A stretch of 64,000 bases of DNA from Antedon mediterranea (Eukaryota > Echinodermata > Crinoidea > Comatulida > Antedonidae). Where the stretch lies: the NCBI RefSeq assembly GCF_964355755.1, contig NC_092671.1, positions 7,451,001-7,515,000 of the forward strand, in the 5' to 3' direction. A program made the position numbers and the translations under genes. Below are positions 47,120 through 58,429 of the stretch, piece by piece. Positions within the stretch are counted from its first letter, which is position 1. Every line of letters begins with the position of its first letter. The notes under the pieces are model-generated. The model did no database searches, was not told the origin of the DNA, and saw nothing but the letters and a program-made list of their open reading frames with translations.

Positions 47120-48360
47120 GTACCAAATTATTTTCACCTGATAAACTAAACAATTTAATTGTTATTTATCTATTCTGTATACAATGAGTTTTACCACGCC
47201 ATACAATGGTAGAAGATTCCGCAAATGACCACCACGAAATCACTCTTCACTCCACCCCTCTGGTTTCGGTAATAAATAAACTGTTTTTTGATATAGAGTT
47301 TTTGAATTCCAGAGCTCAAAAAAAGATGTTAGCATGTATGCCTGTGTATTTATTCATGGTTGACTTCTCAATGTAGTAATACTGCCCCCATTGTCAGTCA
47401 TAGTGTTAAGTACCCTGGAAAACAATTAGCTTTACAATTATTCCAACTTACCCAGTAGTAAAAACCAATTCAATATGTGACAAATGTGTAGGCCTATGTA
47501 GATATAAAGTTCAGAATTTGTGAGTTAAATACAACCAAAAATAATACAATAATCTATATACTCATGTGTAAGACGATGTATAATTGCTATCCAATTTTGA
47601 ATTCAGAATATTATGAAAAACTCTGATGTGTATATTATGTCTGTGTCGAGCAAAAAGCGGTTTCCATGTGTTTTTTTTCCAGTTTTGCCGATTTTTCTTC
47701 TTGATATTATTTCATATAATTTCATATGTAAATAATTTAGTTTTGTATAAAGAATTAGTATCAAGCACATTTTTATTAAAGAATAATTAATAGTCTAAAG
47801 TTATTAATTATTATCATATGTCTAATGATTTGAAATGTTTTTCACCAGCCTTAAAAACAATCCCTATCTATTTTCATCAGCAGTAAAACTGTACTTAAAA
47901 AGAAACATCCATTTTAAATGCAAGAGATTTCAGCCAACGTGACTGTTGATACATTTATTTTAAAAAGGTTTTTAACTGCTTGATTCAAGTAGTAAGTTCT
48001 CCTGCAATCTAAGGAGTTTATGTTTGTCTGCATTTTTTGGAGAGCTTTAATCTCTTGGACATGACTTTAGAACAGAAATTACACACATACACACACGCAC
48101 ATACATCAACACAATGGTACTGGATTAGGCAGAGGATAAAACTGAAATTTTCAAATAGACTACCGTGAAGGTATTTAGGAACAGATAATTGATAGAATTT
48201 AGATTTAAACTTTATAATGTTGCTCTCTATGTTGCTACAATTTTCTGGTGTCCTCCTTTTTTATTTGTCAGTATTCTGAAACTTTCTTCTTTAGGCCGGT
48301 AAAACCTTGTTGTACTTTCTACCAATTCAACACATGGATTAAATATACTTCCTTCATTTG
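47120..48360. other. No recognised gene
   Basis: AT-rich sequence with a short CA-rich microsatellite near 48082-48103. A possible donor (GGGTAAGT) near 47449 on the minus strand has no convincing exon attached. Confidence 0.4.
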
Positions 48361-48366
48361 AGTCTA

Positions 48367-48537
48367 AAACTCTGTCTACACTATCAAACTTTATGTGACA
48401 ACAAAATGTGATGTGTCCATATATGAAATCACTACCATATTTAAGCATATCACTACCATATTTAAGCATATCACTACCATATTTGGCACATCACACTTTT
48501 TTTTGGTAAAACTAGTTTGATGGTGTAGACAGAGTTT
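48367..48537. mobile_element. MITE family A copy 10
   Basis: Complete copy with ends AAACTCTGTCTACACTATCA and GGTGTAGACAGAGTTT. The interior word TATCACTACCATATTTAAGC is repeated internally, making this copy longer. Confidence 0.9.
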
Positions 48538-49717
48538 CAGAGAGTGGAGTAGAAATAGTTATGAGTTACCTAGTAATATAAAGTATTAAAAACAATATAC
48601 AAAATATTAACATGATATGAGCTAACTTTTCGCTTTATTCCAAAAGTTGATGATGTGCAGGCCTGTTACATAGAAAATTGTAATTGTGAAAATACTACTT
48701 GTCCGGTAAAATAATATAGCTGCAATTTACATTATTATCACTGCCATAACAATAATAAATTATTACTATTTTTTCATCGTGGTTTAGTGTTTTTTTTAGT
48801 TTTTAAAATATTTTCTATGGAATTTCATAACTGTAAAAAAGATTTCTCAGGTTTCTATTGTTTTTGGATATTGATAAATAGCAATATTACTATAAATAGC
48901 TGTGCAAAAATCATATTTTGCCAAGTGTTTCCTATTGTAGCCCTTGTTGTCTTTGTAAACAGTGACATTTAATGTACTAGATTTGCTTCATACACACACA
49001 AATCAATAATGCTATATACACATAACCATCCTTGTGAAACAATACAGAATATACAGGGCTGTATTTCCTGACGTACAGCACAAAAGAAAATTAACATCTG
49101 TTTGCGACACGTTTTGGCCTGTTTAACGTACAAATCTTTCCTACAAATCAATAAGCATATTCCAACTCCTTTAGTACAATAGCCACTCTACGCTTAATGG
49201 ACTCGATATCCAATATGCAAAATTAGCGACAAACAATACTAAGTATAGCTATGCACATGAATTTTAGTTATATCTGCCATTTACTCAACGTTTAACAATT
49301 ATTTTAGAGTGCTGAATGCGTGATTATGTTTTTAATAGGATATGACCATAAAAAATTCCCAGTTCCTTTAACATGAATACTTTTATAAAAAGTACAGATG
49401 CAGTGTACATGTATATACTCTATGTTATTTGTTAAATAGAAATTTATGGTTATTGCAAACTATTTGTAAAAAAACATTTTATGCATATTGCTTTGATACT
49501 AAATTTTATTGAAGGTTTACTATAAATTATTTTATTTAAGTCAAAAATATAAATGAATAGTTTTATAAAACAATATTAAAATGCAATACAAAATTATAAA
49601 ATTAACAAGCCATGTACTTTTCCATCTGAAAATTAGTTCATTAATTTAATGAAAGAAATATTAGAAAATATTTTATAATTTATTTATTGTGTGTAACAAA
49701 AGAAATAATTATATTGA

Positions 49718-49905
49718 GGACTATATTTGAGGACCGCTGGACTATATTTGAGGACCGCTGGACTATATTTGAGGACCGCTGGACTATATTTGAGGACCGC
49801 TGGACTATATTTGAGGACCGCTGGACTATATTTGAGGACCGCTGGACCATATTTGAGGACCGCTGGACTATATTTGAGGACCGCTGGACTATATTTGAGG
49901 ATATA
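49718..49905 (+). repeat. 21-bp minisatellite
   Basis: Eight full copies and a partial ninth of GGACTATATTTGAGGACCGC plus T, with one C-for-T variant. The unit length is a multiple of three, giving an open frame that repeats TIFEDRW. There is no sign that this is translated: it lacks a plausible gene context. Confidence 0.96.
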
Positions 49906-49999
49906 AATATTACCTAACTGTAGACACAGAGTCTAGGAAAAAAGCTATGTTTTGTTACCTCTATAATTTATTGGTTTTCTTTTTTTCTTCTTTCATCTT

Positions 50000-51725
50000 T
50001 CCAAGAATCTCATTTATTTGTCCTTACAAGAAATTACATTAAAGTACGTCTGCTCCTAAACATTCAACAATAATATAACAAGACTAACAGGACTAACATG
50101 ATATACAATGCTTGGCATGGGCATAAGTTGACAAAATTAAATCAAATTCAAATTTTATTTGACAAATTTTCCATAACAAGAATTCAACCACATGTGCATT
50201 ACTTATTGACAAGCAATGGCATGTAATGTCATATCCATCCATACGTACATATTTGATCCAATTTAAAAAAATAAAAGATCATGGAACTTGCATTATACTC
50301 TTATATATATATTATGCAGAAAAAAATGCATTATATTTAATAGGTTTCTATTACATGCATCTTGTTTAAAATCTTTCTTCACATAAATATATGTATTTTA
50401 CGTTGTTAGTCGTGATTTATTATACGTTGCCTATTGAAATGGCATATAAGTAGCCGTAAATTAGTCAGCGTTGCTTTTTTCCATTAGTATTATTTTTACT
50501 CTAATTTTTACCGTTTCTCTTGATGTAGTGAAATATATAAGTAATGTATATTTCATTGAATGTTAAGCTTCCTGTCTTGTAAGAATTTTGTTCGACAGTT
50601 GTAAGTAATATTTCATAATTATTACATAATAGTTGATATTAAAAGGAGTCAATAGCACAGGAAGGCTGTGTGAAGATTTATGCATGGTTTTTTTTTTCCA
50701 AAAAAAAAAAATAAATAAAATACATGTTAAGTTTGTTAATTATTAGATGTTGATCAAATTTAATGTAGCATTAATATATTGTATAGTATTTAATATTTTA
50801 TATATATGGCCGACGTTTGCATCAAAATGTTAACAAAAATTTTAATATATAATTTGTTCTATCTTTCATTTATAATTTCCATATTTTACTATGATTTAGA
50901 TTAAATTTCAGATCAAATCAAATAAATAAAGTATCAATTTTGGCAATAACTTTTACAATTTTTAAGACAGACTTCTATGCACATAAATAGTGTATATTAT
51001 TTAACACGGCATATTCTTTCTGGCCGTTTTACTTTTTTGTTTTATTAGCTTTTTGCTTATTATTTGTCTCCATAAGATCCAGCCAGTGATTGTCATTTTT
51101 TCAGTGATTTGCCTTTGGATTTAGTTATACTTTCATATACTGTGCTTGGTTGTCGTTTGCATCAAAATGTTTGTTAAATCGTAATTTAAGACTCCTAAAC
51201 TTCAAAGAGTATTTGAACAGATATTTTCTAAATTCTAATTTGTACACTAATTCTTCAAATTTACGTATAGATAGTTTTCTCTTCCAAAACTTCAATTATT
51301 GTGAAAAACAACTTTTTTTTGGCATTTAAATTTAAAATTCATGTCCTGTATATTAATTTAAAGTTAAATATAGACTAGAATTTTTCTTATAAAGCTAGTA
51401 ATTTAGTTCTGTGCAATACAGCACATCGTTTAATGTTTTTTTGGTGTATGAAGTCAATTTGTTATATGTTCTTTCTATACTATTTATGCTTACTAATATT
51501 TCATGACTTACTTATAGATTGAGTCGTAAGTTGCTGTAGAGCATGAAACAAATCCAGTTTATCTAAGGCAGTGAATTTAACGAGGAATGTAGCACAGTAC
51601 ATCAGATACCTGCGTGTCTAAACTCATTTAATTCAAATTGCAATACATTCGCTTTACACAAATGCTTCAGGAGATTAATGTAGAGAAAAAATTGAACAAC
51701 TATTCATAAAATCTTCTTTGAACTA
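50000..51725. other. Gene-poor stretch with a repeat related to 61.2 kb
   Basis: About 51003-51160 resembles 61180-61330 (TCTGGC..GTTTTACT, GAGATCCAGCCA-type word, TTTGCCTTTGG). A LINE-type 3' end (ATTTTATTTGACAAATT) is near 50150. I see nothing else. Confidence 0.45.
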
Positions 51726-51730
51726 ATTAC

Positions 51731-52605
51731 CAAGATCCAGGTCCACTTGTTTTCTGGGTCAATCGGAGGTCATTCTTCAGATTAGCAATCCAAACCTCTA
51801 GGTTCATTAGTTTTCTATCAGTTGTATCGATCACGTTAGGAAGCTTGTTTATCTCCCTTTCTAAATTCAAAAGATCTTTTATTTACTTAAGAATTACTGA
51901 GGCATGTATGACGAGTGGCACGCCACATGTTCACGCTCATCCTTGAAATTAGAACAATTGACTTCACACTTGCGTCACTGGGCAGTATAGATTATTGATA
52001 CAATCACTGCGATATTGATACACTAGGCCACACTGGTAGAACTACAATTTCTCCAGAGATAAACTTGTAGCATGAAGTCTAAAGGCTCCTGTTGTACAGG
52101 TATCTCTCGGCTGTGACCAATCATGCAGGTTTTTATTGAAACAAAATGTACAAAGCGAATAAGTTCCTAAGTAATTTTTTTTTTTCCAATCTCGAGCCAG
52201 AAGATTTCATTGCTTTTTCTACACTATTACTAGATTAAAAAGTAGCGTAGCATGGTTTGTATTGAATTAGCACCATTATCATGTGTGCTTTTTAAAGTGT
52301 TTTTAAATTACTCTCAAATTATATACAGGGAAACAAGGAGAAATCATTGGAAAAAAATCACCATTGCTCCTGTCTAGACCTGAAAATGCTAACTATAGCA
52401 TTAAAGCATGCACATAGTACAGCACATTACAGACCTGACTCACAGCATGGGTATCAGAGGCAATACTCTTAATAAACCTTTCGCATAGCTACAATAGAAA
52501 GACCTTTGAACTTAACCGGCATGTCATTTTAGTAGAACCTGAAGGTACAATTTGAAGGGTAATGAATCCTGATGCGGTGAACAAGAAAGAAACATTTGAC
52601 TTCAT
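51731..52605 (-). CDS. Candidate secreted protein start: three phase-compatible exons
   Basis: Minus strand. Exon a (52517-52605) begins ATG and reads MKSNVSFLFTASGFITLQIV, like a signal peptide. Exon b (52046-52110) includes REIPVQQEPLDFMLQ. Exon c (51731-51875) reads LLNLEREINKLPNVIDTTDR and continues with leucines spaced like a coiled coil, ending at a good donor (TTG/GTAATT). Phases close (2, 1, 2) if the donors GTTAAG and GTAGTT are used, but those were chosen partly to make them close. Composition of exon c is the best evidence. No family recognised; could be chance. Confidence 0.22.
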
Positions 52606-53015
52606 CGTAATGAATTGACGCACTCGGGTCGGTGTTAATTATAAGCTTTCATTCTCTTTGTAAACAACTGTGAAATAGAGATCACTTTTGTTAAACTCTC
52701 ATAATGACGGTTTAAGTAATCATTTTTCTATACTAATTAAACTAGAATGAGGGGTTTCTGAAAGAAAAATAACGTAGGAATTTACTAATTACATTATCTT
52801 TGAAGAGTATTAACAGCTGATATGTTTATCAATTTCAAAGAACATATTGTGGGTGGAATTAAATTATGCCATTTTAAATAATGTATAGCAAAGTATTTTA
52901 TTAGTACAAATCTTTGTAGGAGACAAGTTCAAGAATATTTTTACAAGTTAAAACGTTGCTATACTTTTTAATAAGACATATATCTGAAAAAGGCTTAAAC
53001 CTCACTTTTTTTTCT

Positions 53016-53160
53016 AATGCTCTGTCTACACTATCAAACTTTATGTGACAAAAAAATGTGATGTGCCCATGAACATGGTGGTGTCATCACTACCATATTT
53101 TGGCATATCACTACCATATTTGGGCACATCACACTAGTTTGATAGTGTAGACAGAGCTTA
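53016..53160. mobile_element. MITE family A copy 11
   Basis: Complete copy, ends TGCTCTGTCTACACTATCAA and TTTGATAGTGTAGACAGAGC. Confidence 0.93.
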
Positions 53161-53420
53161 AGTTTGTTTCATATTATCATAAATCTGAATGGTTTTGAAC
53201 TATTTACCAAGCAGACCTAGTTTAACTAAATGTGATAAGATTAAAAATTGAAAGGATTAGTAGCTGATAGAACTTTCAATCTTTAAAGTATTACTGTAGC
53301 TTATTTTATCAGATCTAATATTTGGGAGAAAAAAATAGATTTGTGAAGATTTGTTGTAGTATAAGGAAATGACATTGCTGCATCTCATAGCGCTTCCAGT
53401 TGATATTGTATGTGAGATGT

Positions 53421-53581
53421 AAAGCCTGTCTACACTATCAAACCAGTTTGACAAAAAAAGTGTGATGTGCTCAAAGATGGTAGTGATACGCCCAAATATG
53501 GTAGTGATATGACATCAGCATGTCCATAATTATGAGCACATCATGTATTTTGGTCTCATAAAGTTTGATAGTGTAGACAGG
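53421..53581. mobile_element. MITE family A copy 12
   Basis: Complete copy with ends AAAGCCTGTCTACACTATCA and AGTTTGATAGTGTAGACAGG, 260 bp from copy 11 and in the opposite internal orientation. Confidence 0.92.
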
Positions 53582-53589
53582 TAATGTTG

Positions 53590-54860
53590 AGATCCATGTT
53601 GCACCAACAAACTAATATTGTATTGTTTACCTGGAACTGAGGCAACTGAACAGAGATTTGACAATTTGGTGCAACTGAAAGAACTATAGTAGTGTGTGAG
53701 AGGTTCTTGTTTTGGTCGTGGTCACCATATTAGCTCAGTTTTACATTCACTAGTTCCATTTCGTTGAGTTCTTCCAGGTTGGCATACTGTACTTACCTTT
53801 CATATCTTAACTAAACTACAGTAGATCAAAATCCAACAGTATGGTCAGTGTGGCATTCAACACAACAGTGCCACAAAAAAACTTTATTTCAATTTGTTTT
53901 TCATATTTCAATTAACAGATGGACCAACGCAAGCAGTCTGATGGTTGTAGACATTGCTAGTAGCAAAAACTCTTTGCTCTATTTATACATTAAGGTTTCA
54001 TTAATTGTTTTGCGTTTGTTTGAATTATAACTTAAAATCAATGTTAACTCGATAAGTGATTTCAAACCGTGGTGGTAGGCCTACTTCTTCAGAATACACA
54101 GATACTAATGTTCAATTCTGTGTTGTTTTTTTTTCCTTCTGAAACATACATTGTAAACTATTATTAATAGCAACTTTCAGCACAGTGTGTGTAGTTGCGT
54201 CAGAGAGGTCTGTTTAATGAGCCATTAGAGGATTGGTCAATACTAGGGATAGAAAAGACATTAACGTGGCAGACTTATTGTTTAATATCATTGATTTACC
54301 TAATGTCTTTGAAGTTTGTTTTCTGATAATAACTGATATGATTTTGTTCATTTAAATAGTAATTTGATGAGGTATGGGAAATGGAAGCTCTATTATTAAT
54401 TTCTACTTAATAATCAACAACAAACAAATTGTCTTTTTCTTTTTATCATGTTTCGGTGTTATTAGAGAAGTGTGTGATTGATAATTTGATAACTACTTGG
54501 AAGTAGCTTTAGGTCAGAGAGTTAATTGGTCAGATGTTTGCCCTACTCTGATGTATTAAGTACAATTAAATTGTACTAAATAATAAGTATGGTGATTCAT
54601 TATAAACATCATGTTTTTAATGACATAGAAGTTGTAAGGCTAGTTTGAGGCAATAAGTTTAATATGCTAAATCATGTTTGCTTTGTTATTGAAAAATTAC
54701 CTTTTCTTTTGTAAACAATTATTTTGAAGTGTTTGCTCGAGTGTATAATTTTGAAAAAGAATTACTTTTTTAGTGTAAAACAGTTCCAGTAGGCTTGCCA
54801 TCAAAAACTGGTTAACATCTGGGTTTTGCATTTGAGCATTATTTTATTTATAATAATAAA
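53590..54860. other. No recognised gene
   Basis: AT-rich sequence without supportable exons, repeats or RNA genes. Confidence 0.4.
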
Positions 54861-54864
54861 AAGT

Positions 54865-55497
54865 CTAACTGTATGCTATTTTGTCCTAATATTCGTAGAA
54901 TCTATGGGGCTCCTTAAACAGTATTCGGTGATAAGGCGCTGGAGTATGTTGATCATTTTACGTACTTAGGCCATATTTTAACTTCAAATCTAAGAGATGA
55001 GGCAGATATAAACGCCAATATAGGTCTCTATTTATTAAAGGTAATGTTTTATGTAGGAAATTTTCATACTGCTCCAAATCAATCAAATGTTTTTTGTTCA
55101 GATCATATTGTATTAACATGTACTGTTCTCCTTTATGGTCTAATCATTTAAAAAAAGATATCAACCGACTTAAAGTTTGTTATAATGATGCCTTCCGGAG
55201 GTTATTGAGACAACCCAGATTTTTTAGTGCTAGGAATGTGTATGTGGAAAACAATATTCCATCATTTTATGAAAATTTGAGGATTTCGACTTACCGATTT
55301 CTTACAAGAATAATGAAAAGCGAAAACAGAATGTTAATTTGTATATATAAATATTTGTTGATGGATTCAAACATGTACTACAAATGGAGAGAGGCACTAT
55401 ATATCAATAGATAATGGTTTTGGTCCTCTCTCCTTCATTTTTTTTTGTAATGTATTATACCATATGGACAATTGTCTGAAATAAAAATTGAATTGAA
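54865..55497 (+). mobile_element. LINE reverse-transcriptase fragment, frameshifted
   Basis: Plus-strand frames read GDKALEYVDHFTYLGHILTS, a frameshift near 55022, then SYCINMYCSPLWSNHLKKDI and VCYNDAFRRLLRQPRFF, ending at TAA 55412. YLGH and the W-x-R/K-rich C-terminus are typical of non-LTR reverse transcriptases after the catalytic domain. The catalytic motif itself is missing. The 3' end is AATAAAAATTGAATTGAA. Confidence 0.85.
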
Positions 55498-55499
55498 AT

Positions 55500-58080
55500 T
55501 ATCCGTCAACATAGAATCAACTAATTCAAGGCTGTAAAAACACCCGTCTACTTCTTTCTGCAAGTTTGCCCCCTATAGTAGACAAGACAATATATAGAAA
55601 CATGTTGAGGGACACACAAGCTACGGCTTTATAAGTTTCAACATCAAGTAAATCTTTAATTCAATTTTGTGTAGAATTAATAAATTTACCATAAACATTT
55701 ATTTATTGCTTGCTTGCTAGTAATTGCTTTGTTTCTAGGTTTCACTGAGATAAAAAAGTAAATTTCTAGCCCTGCTTTACTTTCTTTGAAATGTAAATCT
55801 TGTTAATGGTGATGAATTCGCTGTTGGTCTGATATTTGAAAAATTATATAAATAAAGAAATAATAAACTAAGCTATTATTAGATATTAGACACACTTCTA
55901 TATTTTTCCTCTAATTGTTATATAGAAATCACTTTGCTCCAATTCTTTCAAAGTTGTAAATTGCTTTTAGTTGATTATCAATATCAAATGTAGTTAGCTG
56001 TTTTACAATTCTGTACATGTAGCTATGGCAAATATAAACACATTTCTTTATTGCAGACCTACAAAATTAATTTACATGTAAAATATATTATTATTACAAT
56101 TTCCGTTGAATTCCAGATCCTTAATTTACTTTTTTGATCAAAGCATTTATTGTGATCAATTAGAAGAAATAGTTGGCAGGAAATCGTTAAATTTGTACTA
56201 ATATGACAGGTGAAATTTCTTTTTTCTAATCACATTGGATAATACCACTTAGAATAAGCCGCTTGTGTTTACAGTATGTATATCGACACTTCATCCATTT
56301 ATACAAATAACTAAAATTACTTTTGATTTGTATTGTAAAATAATTATCACTGATTTGAAAATATATTAAGAAATTGCAAGGAAAATGTATAAAATGAATT
56401 CAAATATACATTCATTAGTAAATAGTACAAGTCATTAAGTCAATGTAATGATATATAATCTTTCTGTCAAACAACAATATCAACATTTTGAACAAACCAC
56501 CTTTTTTCTATGTCCTTTTCATACTAATCACCAGCAGCTAAAGTTCTTTGTAAATATATAGTACATGAAAATTTTTTTGCAAATCTTATATCAGGCCAGA
56601 ACAAAAACAATCTTTTCTTCAGTATCCCCCTCCCTTTTCCATAATAATTGCCGCTTACAGTTGCACATTCCCTCATTTTTGTCGCAATAATTTCGGTGTA
56701 AAGTTTGGGCTTAATTTCAATACACTTTATTTTAATTTATCATTGATACAACTTTATGTGTAAGTCTTCTATGGATATGTGCAAGTTTCCAGAATTATCT
56801 AATGCTTTAATCTGTCAGTATATCTCAAGTAGCCCCTATTGTATGAGATGTCTTCATGCTTTGTCAAATTGAAGAACATTAGAACCTTAACATTGCAACT
56901 AATATTACAATATTTGATTTTTATTTGCCTTTTGTTTTATAGTTGTGTACAAAATCGTTTTTGAAATCATATGTTGAAAATATATTTTGATCTAGTGAAT
57001 TTCACTATTTAATCATTCATACAGTATTGACAAGTAACTTAAGAATCTATTACCATTCCTGATATCCAATTACAGATTGAGGAAACAAAATTGAAAAATC
57101 TTGTTATCCATAATAATTTGGATTACATAAGATGTAGTACTTCAAATCTTGAATCTTTTTAATCTCATCAGTCCAGCGATCTTCACATCTATAATCCTCT
57201 TACTCATAAAAATTTGAATTATGACATTATTTGTGAAAGAACACGACTTACTATTGCACCGCAGCTTAGGAATAAACAAGTTATTTAAGCTCTTTACGAG
57301 TTTGGTTTTCTCTCTCTGCACTATTCATAGCATTGAATGTCAAACTGTAGATTTCCAATTAAGCAATTGTGATTTCTGGTGGCTTATTTGTTCAATTGAA
57401 TTATCCTGGGTAAAATAATTATTGTGTTCTCTAAGGGGTTATAGAGTCATTAATTTTGCTTCTGGGGTTAGCCTTTACTACAATCAGTAGACTCTTAATG
57501 AGCTCATTTGCATACGCAGTAATGACTTTAAACTATACGATATCAGCGAGATGTGATAAGTTTTAAATAGATGGTTAAGTCAAATATGCTTGTCCTAATG
57601 CTCATAATTCCTTTTGAAACGTAGATTCCATGTATACTGTAAATAAATCTATCAAGTCCTTTATTATTCATACTTATTTTTCACAAAAATACAATTAAAT
57701 TGTGTTATAGTACTGTCATACCTAGAAAAATTAATTTCTACATACATTCCTACCTATACTTTCACAAAAGCAAAAACACTTTAATTTGTGAAGAAAAAAA
57801 TAGTTCTTCCATGAACCATAATGTGACATTTAAAATGTTATTTACGGTAAGTAGAAATTTAAGGATAGTGTATTACAAAAAATAGAGTTAACGTAATTTA
57901 TTTATATTATAAAAACAATGTCTTTCCCAGTAAATTGTTTATATAAGGTTGTAATAATTAAGGTTGTAATAATTAAGTTTCTGTAAATATTAGTATTAAT
58001 TAGTAAAATTCCACTTTGATGATATATTTTTAATAGGCCTATGGCACAGATTTTCCACTATGTGCTCCATCAAAATAATT
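55500..58080. other. Gene-poor stretch
   Basis: No gene supported. A GC-balanced island at 57490-57560 contains CTCATTTGCATACG, which includes the POU octamer-like ATTTGCAT. It could be regulatory, but one motif is weak evidence. Confidence 0.35.
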
Positions 58081-58086
58081 TCTTAA

Positions 58087-58416
58087 AGATGTATTGTCCC
58101 CCAAAAACATGAAAAATTTAGAATAATTAAATCAGACTTTGAATATGTTATTTTGTAGTTTTGATAAAATTAATCACTTCCATAGAAAAAAAAAACCCCA
58201 AAAATAATGTTTTCACTTGTAAAATGACCAAATAAATGGTTAAATTCAACCAAAAATCCATTGGCTGGCAGCCAATTTGACAATTTTTTGCTTTGAATTA
58301 CATTTTTTAGGTAAATACAATTTTAGGTCAAACTGAATAACTATTATGATACATTAAAATGGAATATTGAACAAACAATTTGTTAAGAATAATTTTTTCA
58401 GGGGGACAATACATCT
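58087..58416. mobile_element. TTAA-flanked family C, complete copy
   Basis: 330 bp flanked by TTAA (58083-58086 and 58417-58420) with perfect 16-bp inverted ends AGATGTATTGTCCCCC. Non-coding. A degraded relative is at 31409-31690. Confidence 0.94.
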
Positions 58417-58429
58417 TTAACTGACCAGC

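Noticed and set aside
49687-49917. 76-codon frame with repeated TIFEDRW
   Set aside because: Arises from the 21-bp minisatellite; no promoter or homologous domain.
57490-57560. Conserved enhancer with POU octamer
   Set aside because: A single ATTTGCAT-like word in AT-rich DNA is expected by chance; no comparison available.
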